Part shown: positions 52,928 through 63,992 of the stretch, one piece after another
Layout of the letters: each line of letters starts with the position of its first letter
Position numbering within the stretch: position 1 is the first letter of the stretch
Assembly (NCBI RefSeq): GCF_000226115.1
Contig: NC_016461.1
Location: 124,001-188,000, forward strand
Length of the DNA stretch: 64,000 bases
Source of the DNA: Thermothielavioides terrestris NRRL 8126
Taxonomy: Eukaryota; Ascomycota; Sordariomycetes; Sordariales; Chaetomiaceae
Direction: 5' to 3'
Program-made: the position numbers and the translations under genes
Notes under the pieces: generated by a model
Database searches by the model: none
Seen by the model: the letters and a program-made list of their open reading frames with translations, nothing else
Told to the model about the DNA's origin: nothing

Positions 52928-53569
52928 TTATGCGGTGCAAGCTGTCCATCCCAGCTGTTCTTGCTCGTATGTCAGCGACAGCGGAGGGTCGCCGTCCAGA
53001 TTGCCTGAAGGCGCCGAGTTGCGGGATGCAATCGAGATACGTGTCGCGATCTGCAGGCCCGCGGTGGCCTGCGAGCAGGGTGAGTTGAGCGCGGGGCCAT
53101 TTCCGACTGGAACGGCCTGGGTGAAGATGCCTTCGAATGAGCCCTCAATGGTGGCTCGCGTCTGAACCGGGGGCGTTACGTCCCCCGCTCCAACTTCGTC
53201 CGTGGCGATCCGGTAGGACGACGAGACGATCGCGTTCAAGCCGGCGTCCAGCAGCGCCGAGCCGTGGTACGTCGCGCCCAGGACGGAAAAGCTGTAGCCA
53301 ACGGGGTAGCTGAGCGTTACGTTTATGACGCAGGTCTTGGACTGTTCTGTAGGCGGAAATGCCGGGCCGTAGTACGCCGCAAAGTCGTCGAAGCCAAAGG
53401 TGATAACGGACCCGTCCGGGCTTATTTGCGAGGAGACAGAATTCTTGGGACAGCCCTGGCCTTGGGCGGAGAGCGACGAGAGACTGACGTTGCTGGTTAG
53501 GGGGAGGATAGCTGCAGAGTTGGCCACGGACCCGGCCACAAGCAGCAGGAGGTGGCGTCGACAAAGCAT
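52928..53569 (-). CDS. Secreted DUF4360 protein
   Basis: Intronless, 213 aa, with signal peptide MLCRRHLLLLVAGSVANSAA. DUF4360 landmarks are GQGCPKNSVSSQISPDG, TFGFDDFAAYYGPAFPPTEQ, CVINVTLSYPVGYSFSVLGA and YHGSALLDAGLNAIVSSSYR, with four cysteines overall. The family is secreted and of unknown function in ascomycetes. It is convergent with the M20 gene, stop codons 73 bp apart. Confidence 0.88.
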   Translation of the reverse strand: MLCRRHLLLLVAGSVANSAAILPLTSNVSLSSLSAQGQGCPKNSVSSQISPDGSVITFGFDDFAAYYGPAFPPTEQSKTCVINVTLSYPVGYSFSVLGATYHGSALLDAGLNAIVSSSYRIATDEVGAGDVTPPVQTRATIEGSFEGIFTQAVPVGNGPALNSPCSQATAGLQIATRISIASRNSAPSGNLDGDPPLSLTYEQEQLGWTACTA

Positions 53570-54696
53570 GGTGGCGGGATGGCAATGGACAGTTGCCAGA
53601 GCGGAGGAGCCGGACGTTCGGGCAGCGAGGACGGAGAGCGGTCCGTCATAACTGTGGTATCAGTTTACAGTTGGATAAGAATGGAACCCGGCGCGACAGA
53701 AATAGAAGCTGACTGCCTAAGGTATTTTGCCTATTTTATTTAATCATTGGCCGCTCCGGTCTAGGCGCTGGTTGATAGTCGTAGCTCCTCGCCTGAAAAA
53801 TGCTTGTTCCATGTCCTGCTGGTCCATCAAGAACCTCCTTAGGAGGAGACTTCCACGAGACTTTGAACATGTTGCCCGTTCCAGCCGCAAAATTCAAGAC
53901 GTGATCCGCTCCTGGATCGCCCTGGGCGCCGTCTGGCTCGGCACTGCGCGCTTTGCTGCGCATGAACCTCAACGCCCCACGCAATCTGCTCCGCTGCCGG
54001 CTTCGCACCTCCGAGGTTGGGTGCCGAGGGGAGCAAATTTGTTCTCATGAAGGCGTGCTGCACAGACCGTTGGGGCCGGCTCCGATGATGATGTCGTGAA
54101 CGTGAAGCCACACACGTGTACCTCAAAGGGCAGGACGCTCTGAACAGCACCTTGATGCTCCGTTCGGCGGGCCAACGAGGTTCTCAGAAACCGTCCTTTC
54201 CATTTGAATTTTTGACTACCTGAATTATGGTATCTTGTTTAAAACAAACTGACCGGTAACCAGCCGCTTTTGTTCGACCTCGCCTCCTTGGGCCCCAAAC
54301 CGTTGTGACTTGAATCCTGCAGGAGAAGCCGGAAGCCGCTTTCGATCTTGGCCATCAGGAAACATTCTGATTCCTTCCTTGTCCCGCCATGCCACTGGTG
54401 GCCGCGAAAAACGCCGTTGAGCAACGCCAAACTCGAGCTTTTGGGCTTATGTCCCCTCTTCAACCTTCAACCCGACTTTAAACGTGTCAGAACATAACGG
54501 CGCTGAGCTAAGTCCCAATAATAACAAATGGGGCACCCTAGGTTTTTAGCTCAGTGGTCCAACAAAACGCCCACTTCACCGCAGCGAAACAACGCATGCT
54601 TTACCAACTCCAGAACAAACTCCGACCCAACGCCTGAAAAGGGAATCCCCCCAGATTCCAATCTTACCTAAGCTAAACGATCCCCTAATTTAAAAC
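53570..54696. other. Gene-free stretch with a solo LTR
   Basis: Upstream of the DUF4360 gene. Apart from the solo LTR at 54485-54564, nothing is recognised. Confidence 0.5.
54485..54564 (+). repeat. Solo LTR of the 79-bp TRIM-type family
   Basis: 80 bp, TGTCAGAACATAACGG...TTTTTAGCTCAGTGGTCCAACA, flanked by AAACG on both sides (54480-54484 and 54565-54569). It differs from the pair at 36.7/42.8 kb by several substitutions clustered in the middle. The perfect 5-bp duplication shows a separate insertion, later reduced to one LTR. Confidence 0.88.
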
Positions 54697-55365
54697 TCAA
54701 GCAGTGACGCCCCCCTTTCCGACCGCCCCCCGCATCTTTCCCAGCGGATCGCCGTCCGCGCCGCCCAGCCGGTCGGCCACGACGTCCTCCTCGCTCTCGG
54801 TCGGCCGCGGGGCCGCACCGCCCGCGCCCATGCGGATGGTGTGGTGCAGCTCGGGCGGCAGCGGGTCCACGTCGCAGCGGTCGGCCGCGACGTCGGCCTC
54901 GCTCTCGGTCGGGTTGCCCTTGATGTCGGCGCCGAACATCTGGGCGGCGATCGGCACGCCCGTGCTGGCGCCCGTGCCGGCGCCCGTGCCGGCGCCCGTG
55001 GCGGGGCCCGCGGCTACGTGCTGCGCCGGGGACTGAGTGGTGGGCTGGCGCGCGCCGGGGTCGGCCTGGTCGTGGGAGATGTGCGTCGTGTGCATGGAAC
55101 GCGCCCGCTTGTCGAGCGACCAGGGAGGAGTGTTGTGCGCGGCCGTGTCCCAGTGTGAGAAGCAGTCGCGGCCGAAGACGCCTTGGTTGGAGCTGAATTC
55201 GAGCGGGCGAATGGTCGATGTGATGGTGGCGGGGGCCTCGGACGGGTGAGGGGAGGGTCGGCGGCGGCCGCGGAGGGCGTCGATGGCTGCGGCGCGTGTG
55301 GAGATGGTGCGCAGGGCGGTTGCCCTGAGCATGATGCGGTTCGTGATTCTCAGTGGCGTGCGCAT
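54697..55365 (-). CDS. Hypothetical protein, probable mitochondrial, 222 aa
   Basis: Intronless. The N-terminus (MRTPLRITNRIMLRATALRT) is rich in Arg and hydroxyl residues without acids, like a mitochondrial presequence. The C-terminal half has a GAGTGAGTG tandem and two similar blocks, PTESEADVAADR and PTESEEDVVADR, separated by a short linker. Blocks of this kind occur in small fungal mitochondrial or stress proteins, but I cannot name the family. GC-rich third positions support coding. Confidence 0.65.
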   Translation of the reverse strand: MRTPLRITNRIMLRATALRTISTRAAAIDALRGRRRPSPHPSEAPATITSTIRPLEFSSNQGVFGRDCFSHWDTAAHNTPPWSLDKRARSMHTTHISHDQADPGARQPTTQSPAQHVAAGPATGAGTGAGTGASTGVPIAAQMFGADIKGNPTESEADVAADRCDVDPLPPELHHTIRMGAGGAAPRPTESEEDVVADRLGGADGDPLGKMRGAVGKGGVTA

Positions 55366-56780
55366 TGCTGGTTAGTTTTTTGCTCGGGATAGGTATTTGC
55401 CCCCGGGGAGCAAGCGAAACACTATGGTGAAGCTGGCACTAGGATGTTATGCTGTGGTGCTTACCGCGGTTGTTTGCCCTGGCAAATCACCCCAGGCATG
55501 ACGTCACCAGAACCCAACTGACCACGGTCGGGTGATGGAAGATCGGCGATGGATTGAGTCCGCCAACGAGGCGTCACGGAGCTATGGCCACGTCCTGGTG
55601 GTGGACCGTCTCTCTTTGCCCTGAGTGGAACCGCATGTACAACTCTCTAGCGGGACGAGAGACTAGGACGAGACTCTTGTTCATAGAGCAGCTCCTGAGC
55701 TGCCCGAGTCGACGTCAAATTGGCTCGTCGAGTGCCCAATGGGAAATATCTTGCGTGCGGTTGCTAAGTCCTTCTTCATGACTTTGACAACGCAGGCCTC
55801 GGTAGATCCTTGATCAATGTTTGCGAAGTCAGCTTCTTCGCTTCCATGTTGCGGATGCTCCGCTGGAACAAGTATAGGTAGGTAAGCATCCTCAATCGCG
55901 TCAGGACTGGGTGAATGTCAATCTCCAATTAGCTCTCGGCTCCACTCGGAATGAATGATCAATGGGATTGTCTAGCCGCAGCCAGCGAGGCCAGCAAGGA
56001 GCAGCGCGCTTCGAGGCCTCATTTTGCGAACTGACGCTCTGAACGGCGTTTGGCATTCGTCAGGGTCATCCGATCGGGGCTGAGGATCGTCGACAACCAG
56101 GCATCTGTAGTGTGCCACAAGCGTGCAATGCCGGGGCTGCCGATATCCTGTGTCTGGTGCGAAGGACGGCAGTTGGCGAGGTTCACTGTGCCCTGCGCAA
56201 GGAACGCATGGCACCACGGCGCACCTGCTTCACTGGCAGCCGCCGTGACGTCGGCAGGGTCCCTGCGTCACTCAAAAGCGGGAATTTTCAACCTGCCACC
56301 CTGAGGCATGCGTCTAAACCGTTGAAAGCCATGCATATATTACACGTACAAAGTTATGTAGTGGAGAGCCGCTGGGCCGGTGTTCCGAAGAAGATCGTCA
56401 GGGGCCGAGAAATGCGGAGGCCCAACCCGGGCTGGGAGAAGATCGGCGCCTGGCTCCTGGGAACGCCTGGGCGATCGCAACCCCAACCGGACACATGGCA
56501 CCAAAGTTTGCCCGGCTCATAGGAGGATGAAACGCGGCAGAGTACGGGGACCAATGGCGGAAACCTCATTCCAAGCACAAACAGAAGTCTCGCGTGGGAA
56601 TGCAATCCGCAAGGGAGATCGCAGCCGGATTCAGGACAGTCCTGCTGGGCCGCACCCGCAATGGCCGTCTCCATCTCCCCATCTAAAACTCGCCCATCCA
56701 TCGGGAACTGGACGATGTGGCACACAATTGCGATCTCGACGCCACAGCCATCCCGGAAGCAGTGAGACGCGCCGTCGAAC
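55366..56780. other. Gene-free stretch, 1.4 kb
   Basis: Divergent upstream region of the genes on either side. No supported feature. Confidence 0.4.
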
Positions 56781-58010
56781 ATGACGACCACCGTGCTCAT
56801 CGGACAGGCGCCCACCAACCTCGGGCCGCTGACCACGACCTTCACGCCGCCGGCGGCGTGCACAGTGGCCGTCGGCGCAAGAGGCGGCGGATTGGTGGGG
56901 CTGTTACTCGGCGGCGGGACCAGCGACGTTGCGTACCTCGGCCAGGCGTGCACCGCAGGGAGCGCCGTCGATGCCACGTCATGTTGGCCGTCGACATCGA
57001 AGGGGGCCCAGAGCCAAAAACCGCCGCTCCAGGGATGGGGTTTTTACTCCCCTGGACTGCACTGTCCCGTGGGGTACGCCACAGCCTGCTCGGCGACAGG
57101 AGGCAGCGGAGGGGGTTCGGGTTGGCCGGTGCAGTTTAAGCTGCGAGACGGGGAGACGGCAGTGGGCTGCTGTCCGAGGTTAGTATCCAGCGTCAGGCTC
57201 TGCTACAGTCACTGACCAGCGGCCAGTGGTTATGGCTGTGCCAACATCAACGGCCAGACATGCACGATGGTGGCCACGTCCACCACCGTGCCCACCGTCA
57301 CATGCGACGGGAATAAGAGCGGGGACTTGGCCGTTCGGACAGTCCCTGATGCGGCGGCGTCCATCACAGCGCTCAGCCTGTTCGCGCCCATGATCCAGAT
57401 CAACTGGCAGAGCAGCGACCGTCCGGCCTCCAGCACCGAGTCAACACGACCAACCGCCACCAGCACATCAACTGACAACCGCATCACGGCGTCCGGGACG
57501 CACACCATCGGCACGGGCGCCGACTCCAGCGCCGAGACGACGCTGGTGATCGACGGCCACCCGCAGACCAGCGGCACGGCGCACATCGTCATCGGCGCCG
57601 GCACGCCGACCTCGACGCCGTCGCTGCAGGGAGACGACAAGGCGGCGGCGTCCGACAGCAGCGGGGGGTTCAGCTCGGCAGCCAAGGTGGCGGTGGGGGT
57701 GGGCGGGGCGGTCGCGGTGCTCACGCTGCTGGTGTGCGCGCTCTTCTACTACCTGCGGCGGCGCAAGAGCCGGCGCGAGGAGCAGGAGCTGGACCGGCTG
57801 TTCGGCACGGCTAATGCGAAGCACGAGATGACCGCCGCCGGGGATTTCACCAGCAGCAGCGACATCCCCGGCTGGTACCGCGGCCAAAGGCTGGCGACGC
57901 TGACGAAGGATCCGTTTCGAGATGCGTGGGGCATACGCGAGCCCGAGATGCCGCTGCCGCCGCCGCCACCGGTAGCGAGGGAGCCATACTTTCGTCCGTA
58001 TCGGCCGTGA
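56781..58010 (+). CDS. Single-pass membrane protein with Cys-rich ectodomain
   Basis: Exons 56781-57178 and 57227-58010 (GTTAGT...CCAG, 48 nt) give 393 aa. The N-terminal half is Cys-rich (PAACTVAV, CTAGSAVDATSCWPS, GLHCPVGYATACSA, CCPSGYGCANINGQTC). It is followed by a Ser/Thr/Gly-rich stalk, a transmembrane segment (VAVGVGGAVAVLTLLVCALF), a YYLRRRKSRREEQ stop-transfer patch, and a roughly 85-residue cytosolic tail ending in a Pro run. This layout matches the many fungal surface proteins of unknown role. No N-terminal signal peptide follows the chosen ATG (MTTTVLIGQAP), so an upstream exon or signal-less insertion by the membrane anchor is possible. Confidence 0.75.
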
Positions 58011-58447
58011 CGTGGTATTATTATCGCTCGCTCGGGGTGTGGGTGTGGATGTGGATGTGTGCGTGTATTTGTACGGTTGTCCGTGTCATTTGGGAATGCG
58101 GATTTTTGCCAGCAGCGATTGTGGGTTGCGTTTCAAGAAAGTAAAACAACTGCTTAGAGTGTCGGTGCAATGCATGGAAGCTTTCTCCGTCGCCATCGCC
58201 ACGCGATGCGTGAGGTTGTTGCGTTCAGTCAAAGTTCGGTTCGCAGTTCGCAGATGCCAATGGGAGATTGCTGTCCAGCAACTGTAACCCCCGTGGGCAG
58301 GGGTCTAGGCCCCAGCTTGCTTCCCAAAGGAGCTGCTGTGCATGCTCCACCCTGCGCCATCGTCACCACCAATGGCTTCGTCCGGATACTGCCAACAACA
58401 CCCACGCACAATGCCGGCAATCCCGATCCCGATCTCGCCATGATACA
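58011..58447. other. Spacer before the UVRAG-like gene
   Basis: Promoter region of the downstream gene. No clear motif seen. Confidence 0.4.
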
Positions 58448-60396
58448 ATGTCGACCGAGCCGACGCGCCCGCTGCTGCTGCCGCAAAACCGCAAACTCCG
58501 CCACCTGCGCGGCATTTCGCTGAGGAACCTGACCTTCTCGCGCCCGCGCGGCCACGCCATCGACGACGCTGCCCTAAACAAGAGTCCCGCCAAGCTCGAG
58601 TCGCTGCGCGATGCACCCCAGCTGCACCATGCGCTCTCGTCCGAAGACCTGCGCCCGCCGGCTGGCCGCCGCAGAAGTACGAATCTGGCCAACGACAGCC
58701 CCGCGGCTCGACAGAAGAAACTCGAGGACGTCTTCGAGAGCCGCCTGGCCGACGCCTTCTTCTCGCTGCATGTCGACGCAGAGGAGGACCCGGTCTACAT
58801 CAGCGAGGTTGCAGAGCGCGCGACGGTACGGATTGTCGGGAGCAGAGAGGGACGTGTCTCGCTGACGGCGCCCAGAACTTCAATTTTCGCTTCTTTGACC
58901 TGTCCGAGCTCGAGTCTCCCGCCACGCAATCGCCCCAGGTGACAATTAGGGTATGGGCAAAGCGCAACAGCGCCTGGACGCTGCTGCTGCAGGATGAGGT
59001 CGACTTGCGGGCCCTGAACTGGCTGGGCAGCCTACAGAACGTGCATTTCCCGCCGAACAGTCTCGCCTTCCACATGACCGACGGCATCTACTCCCTGGAG
59101 CTCTCGTCCAAGCCCGCGCCGCCCAAGCACGCTCCCGCGGTGCCGACATCGTCCTACAACGCGCTGATGAAACTGGCCACCCTGGACAACTCGATCCAGG
59201 ACGCGCTGGCTACCCGCCGCCTGCTCGCCCAACAGATTAACGATCTCCTGAGCCGGGAGGCCAAGAACGAAGTGCCCCACGCCGAAGACCGGCTCGCCTT
59301 GGCCAACAAATACCTGGCGCAACAACGGCGGGCCGTTGCGGCGGCGAAGAAACGAAACGAAGAGCTGAGAGCGTCCATAGCCGCGCGCAGGGACGCCATA
59401 GCCAAGGGCCGCGCCGCGCAGCAGAAAGCCGCCCAGGACGTGTCCAACGCGGCGGAGCAGCTCGCGCATTCCCAGGCGCTCCTCGCCAAGACCAAAGCCG
59501 ACATCCGCGGCCAGCGCCGCCGCATCTGCACCGACCTCTCCCGCATCTACAACATCACCCCGACCCCCAACGCCCCGCCGCTGTCCTTCCAGATCTGCGG
59601 CCTCCCGCTGCCCAACACAACCGACTACGACTCCGCCACCACGACCTCCTCCCACCCGACCTCCTCCTCCTCCTCCGCCTCCGCGCCCGCCACCACCGAG
59701 GACGCCCTCTCCGCCGCCCTCGGCCTCGTCGCCCAGCTGACCGACCACCTGCAGTACTACCTCGCCGTGCCGCTGCCCTACCCGCTGCGCCCGCTCGGCT
59801 CGCGCGCCACCGTGCGCGACGACATCTCCCAGCTGCCCGGCGGCGCCGGCCCCGCCGGCGGGCCCCTGCGCGAGTTCCCGCTGTACGTCCCGCGCGGCGG
59901 CTCCGGCGCCCATTTTCGGTTTGATTACGCCTGGTTCCTGCTCAACAAGGACGTCGAGGCGCTGTGCGCGTCGCAGGGGCTCAAGGTCGTGGATATTCGC
60001 CACACGCTGCCGAATCTTAAGTATCTGTTGTATGTGTGCAGCGCCGGCAGCGAGGAGATGCCTGAGCGGAAGAGGGGCGGCGTGAGGGGCCTGTGGGCAG
60101 GGAGGGTCAAGGGGCTGGCGGCGGGTGGTGGTGGTGGTGGTGCTGCGAGTAGGGATGTGCACGGCGCTGCCGACGATGCGAGCAGTAGTGTGGGTGGGGG
60201 CAGTCGGCGCGGGAGTGATGTGAGTGATGCCGCGGGGAGGAGAGGGGAGGAGTTGAGGAGGGCGGCAACGGCTGCCGCCGCCGGTGGTGGTGGTGGCGGG
60301 AAGACCGGGGAAACCGGCCTGGCGCTGCCGTTTGCGGAGGGAGAGGCTAAGCTGTCGTTGCGGACGAAGGGCATGAGGGAGAGTGCGGCTGACTGA
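58448..60396 (+). CDS. UVRAG / Vps38-like subunit of the PI3-kinase complex II
   Basis: Predicted subunit of the Vps34 phosphatidylinositol 3-kinase complex acting in endosomal sorting and autophagy. Exons 58448-58825 and 58876-60396 (50-nt GTACGG...CCAG intron with CTGAC) give 632 aa. The N-terminus LLLPQNRKLRHLRGISLRNL is typical of fungal UVRAG proteins, and a C2-like region follows (FFDLSELESPA, VTIRVWAKRNSAWTLLLQDE). A long coiled coil spans about residues 260-350. The C-terminal Atg14/UVRAG block includes RFDYAWFLLNKDVEALC and NLKYLLYVCS. The last 130 or so residues are Gly/Ala/Ser-rich and unconserved. Vps38/UVRAG is preferred over Atg14 because of the C2-like part. Confidence 0.87.
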
Positions 60397-61307
60397 AGGG
60401 GCGGCAGTTGAGCTGCTGGTTTGTGATACCCGAGGATGCATGCACTGCGAACCAAGAATCAGCGGACATACAATGTTTCAGCGTCATTGTCAGCCGGACC
60501 TGGATTCTCAGGCCATTTTGCTTGCTCATTTACCTGGAACCCGCCTGACACCATGACTCTTCCGGGTATTCAACCTCCCGGGCGAATATGACCCCTACGT
60601 CTACGACGCGATCGGCAACTTCGTTGTGCTGGACTCGGGTGGCTAGCGCAACGCCACGCCTAACCGCCTCCTTGCGCGGTATTGTGCTTAGCTATAAAGA
60701 TAGAGATACGTTTGCTATATTTACGAGCCTGCTGGCCGATGGTGGCTATAGTCAGGTCCTACCGGTCTTAGTTCAGCGGCAGAATGGCTCTTTGGCCTTC
60801 TACGAAAATGGACCGAGATAATGGCGGAAGGATGCCGCGGCATAGCAAGTCGACCGCGTCCACAAGGTCATCGGGTTCCTCTTCTAAGCCCTGCAGCCTT
60901 CGATCGGCACGCGCGTCGTCCGCCGAGACCCTTAGCAGCGCGATGTTCCGGACATGAGAACAGAGTCAGTTGCCTAGCTGCCGCTCGAGCGATCGCCAGA
61001 GTCCCGCTAAATCGTCCCCCGGCTCGCCATGGATTGGTTCCTATGGAACGAAGAGGGCAAGATGTGATACCGCATTCCAACGTGAATTCAATCCACCAGT
61101 AAACAATCCGTAGAGGGTTCAGTTAGACCAAATGAAACATGAAAGCTACGTATCATCGCCTGCCACCCACCCTATAAGCCACGAGCCCAAGAACAATATG
61201 CCATTAAACCACTCCGCAGTTACAGCAGCATTCCGGAGACCACCGCCTGTCCTTCTTGATGTCATAGAATCCCCGAATGTAGGTCAAATCCCAGTCATGG
61301 CTCCCCA
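60397..61307. other. Gene-poor stretch with a small gene fragment
   Basis: Between two convergent genes. It contains a coding-like fragment at about 60565-60655 and nothing else supported. Confidence 0.4.
60565..60655 (+). pseudogene. Fragment of an unidentified gene
   Basis: A frame reading VFNLPGEYDPYVYDAIGNFV and then VLDSGG before a TAG looks protein-like, but no start or continuation is present. It may be the remains of a secreted-protein gene. Weak evidence. Confidence 0.25.
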
Positions 61308-62457
61308 CTACGCCCCCACGCAGATGTACGCATTCGCCCACAAGTTCGTGCAGTCCGCGTTGATGCCCGTGTTCCACTTGTGCAGCTGGGCGTCTGAGAT
61401 GCCCTTAGCCAGTTCGATAGACCAGCAGCTGTCGCCCGGCTGGACGAAGTAGTAGGTCTTGCAGCTGGCCACGACGCCCGGCATCTGCGGCTGCGGCCCC
61501 GTTGTGTGGCTTGCGCCAGGGACGCCGACGCACACCCAGGTCGAGGCCAACAGGGCGTGGCAATCTGGGGTTGTGTTAGGTTCGCGCTAGGGTCGTTCAA
61601 CACGGCTGGAAATTTATAAGGGGAGTGAAGGAATCTCGGTATGGTTCAGGTTGAGTCACAAGATGCCAGCGGTGATATGAACAGAAAGATTGGGGCAGGA
61701 GGAGGCTGAAATGGAACTGCCGCTCCAAAGGGGAAGGGTCAAGGGGGAGAGCGGGAATATGGATCGATGAAAGTTGTGTCATCTAGTATAGGAGCATTGG
61801 AAGTTAGCTGGAGTGTACTTGCCTGGTCCCACGGCGGGATTCCAAGCGTAGCTGCAATCTCATTGTCAGTGATAGGCTCACCCAGACCCCCGACCACCAG
61901 ACGGCAGCACTCACAATTGAGAGAAGCTGATCTGGTACTTCTGGTCAATGGCGTCGCAGGTATCGCCTGCCTGGACAAAGTAGAACTGGTTGCCTATCGA
62001 GGCCAACCAGATCAGCAGCCGCTAGCGTATGACATTGGTCGCTCGACGGAGACTCACAGTTCGCTGCCAGGCCCGATTGGGTAGGCTGGTAGGGAAAAGC
62101 CGACGTAGTAGAGGTGCTCGTGGTTGTCTTTGAGGGGCTCGTTGTTGGTGAAGCGGGAGGTGGTGTCGGGCTCTGCTTGGTCGTGGTACTGGTCGTGATT
62201 GTGCCGAAGACGCAGTATGAGTGGCCGACGACCAGCGTGGGGCAGCTCACCCCGGGGTTGAGGGACTCGAATTCCGAAACGGAGATGCTCCATGAGCTAG
62301 CCACCGAGTCGCAGGTGTCTCCGTTGCTCGCCTGCACAGCGTAACTGCATGTGACGTCTCTCACGGGCAGTTTGTCTCTGGCAGCCCTACGCGGGCAGGC
62401 CGCAGATGCGTAGAAAGGGAAAATGGCGAGCAGAAACAGAGCACTTGGACGCGCCAT
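61308..62457 (-). CDS. Secreted LysM-domain protein, three LysM modules
   Basis: Chitin-binding type secreted protein, as found among fungal LysM effectors. Exons 62058-62457, 61915-61993, 61823-61851 and 61308-61564 give 254 aa. Signal peptide MARPSALFLLAIFPFYASA. LysM1 (about 35-85) has the QASNGDTCDSVASS core and ends VVGHSYCVFG; a Thr/Ser/Pro linker follows. LysM2 is NQFYFVQAGDTCDAI...WNPAVGPG, built from exons 1-4. LysM3 is TYYFVQPGDSCWSI...WNTGINADC, ending in ICVGA. The third intron uses a GCAAGT donor (GC-AG). Introns 1 and 2 fall inside LysM2. A GTATAA sequence at 62532-62537 on the minus strand, about 75 bp upstream, may be the TATA box. Confidence 0.9.
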
Positions 62458-63143
62458 GTTGAGAGATGATTGCGGAAAGATGGACAGAATTAGGGGTGTG
62501 TCTGGCCTCAATGGATGCCATGTGGCTGGTGTTATACGAGGGCAAAGCACTTGATAGAGAAGTCGTCTGTTTGCATGTCCATGCCTTCCCTGTTCGTGGC
62601 AGAGAGACGAAGGTCCTCCGTTGCTTCAGCGGCTCTCGTCACATTGTACAGGTACCACGACGAAAAGGGTTGTCTACCAAGGGAGGTATCGCACTGGTCA
62701 CCAGGGTTGGCAGCCAGGAATGGGTGCCAATATAACTCAAGGTGTGGCTCACGATCAATAATGCGAGTAAGCACCTCAATTCCGTCACATCATTCGCGAT
62801 CCTCCTATCTTTGTCTGTTGCACTTGTTGGGGCAGAAATTGGGCTCTATCAGCTGAGGACGGCAAGGCACTTGTGTCTAATTTGTTGGGCGGCTAGGCAC
62901 TTGTGTCTCCTTGGGGCGGCTGGTGAAGTCTGGAGCAATTTAGCCGGCTCAATACTCTGACATACAGACATAGATACAACCAACACGCTCCGCAGGTGCG
63001 CCAGACATTTCCCTCTTCCCCTTTCCCATCACATCACAGCGTCTTTCATCTTTTATGGTCACTGCACGGTTCTTTTGCTCCAACACAGCTTCTCTTGCGC
63101 TCTTTGGATTGCTGATTCTGTGCATTCCGGTACACTCTCGGGG
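62458..63143. other. Divergent promoter region, LysM and DUF7136 genes
   Basis: 686 bp between two divergent secreted-protein genes. A TATA-like element for the LysM gene lies at 62532-62537 (minus). A CACTTGTGTCT sequence occurs twice at about 62868 and 62898. Confidence 0.45.
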
Positions 63144-63992
63144 ATGCATCTACCCTCCTTGCTCCAAGCGCTGGCCTGGGCGTGCAGCGCTGTGGCACAA
63201 ACATACCCGGCCACGGTGGAGTTCGACGTCGTGTTCCCTCGGAACGAGACCTACGCGCCAACGACCCTGATGCCTTTGGTGTTCGCCTTTCGCAACTCCC
63301 CGGCTTGGATTCCGCTCATACCTTTGCTGGAGTGGAGCATCCGTATTCTGCCAACAGGCGAATTCGTCGATTATGGGGCCACGGACCTCGCGTGGGGCAT
63401 CAACACCACCACCGATCCCTACTTCAAGTTTGTCAGCAGCCAGGCGCTTACAGTCGAGGGCAATTACATGCTCGTCTGGACCTTGGCTTACGGCAACTGC
63501 ACGGCTGATCCCTACTCCGACTTTGAGATCCTCGACATCGACTATCTTCATGTGAATGACACGACAAACCACACAAGCTTCTCCATCGCCAAGGGCGCTC
63601 AGGCCGTTGACTTGGCCGCGGCGTCCTCCTCATGTCCCGCTCAGCAAGGGATGGCTCTGAATGTGACGACGGCGCTCAAGGTTGGCGTCACCGAGGAGTG
63701 GAAGCGTCGGGACGTGTGCGGCGTGTTGGCGCACCAGCAGCCCTCGCCTAAACCCTGCGCCCTCCAACTCGACACTGCTGCAGCCTCGAGTATCGCGGCC
63801 GCACTCACCGCGTCCGCCTGCAGCGCCCCTCACCCGCGTTACACCGGGCCGTGTCCGCCCAAGCCGACACAGAGCACGAGCGCAGGGACGAGAACCAGGG
63901 GCTTCGCCACGGCGCGGCTTACCTCATCGGCCGGTATCGCGGTGTTGATCATTCATGCTCTCGTATTCATCGGTCTTGTGTGCTCGTTTTGA
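63144..63992 (+). CDS. Secreted DUF7136-type protein, GPI-like C-terminus
   Basis: Intronless, 282 aa. The start MHLPSLLQALAWACSAVAQ gives a short signal peptide. The domain begins TYPATVEFDVVFPRNETYAP and continues LMPLVFAFRNSPAWIPL and WTLAYGNCTADPYSDFEILD, typical of the fungal secreted DUF7136 family of unknown function. Several N-glycosylation sites and a Ser/Ala-rich region precede a hydrophobic C-terminal tail (AGIAVLIIHALVFIGLVCSF) that fits a GPI signal. The frame is open further upstream to 63075, but the ATG at 63144 gives the better signal peptide. Confidence 0.82.
   Translation: MHLPSLLQALAWACSAVAQTYPATVEFDVVFPRNETYAPTTLMPLVFAFRNSPAWIPLIPLLEWSIRILPTGEFVDYGATDLAWGINTTTDPYFKFVSSQALTVEGNYMLVWTLAYGNCTADPYSDFEILDIDYLHVNDTTNHTSFSIAKGAQAVDLAAASSSCPAQQGMALNVTTALKVGVTEEWKRRDVCGVLAHQQPSPKPCALQLDTAAASSIAAALTASACSAPHPRYTGPCPPKPTQSTSAGTRTRGFATARLTSSAGIAVLIIHALVFIGLVCSF

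Noticed and set aside
58448..60396. Atg14 rather than UVRAG/Vps38
   Set aside because: The C2-like N-terminal region and the N-terminal LPQNRKLRHL motif fit UVRAG; no N-terminal Cys repeats typical of Atg14 are seen.
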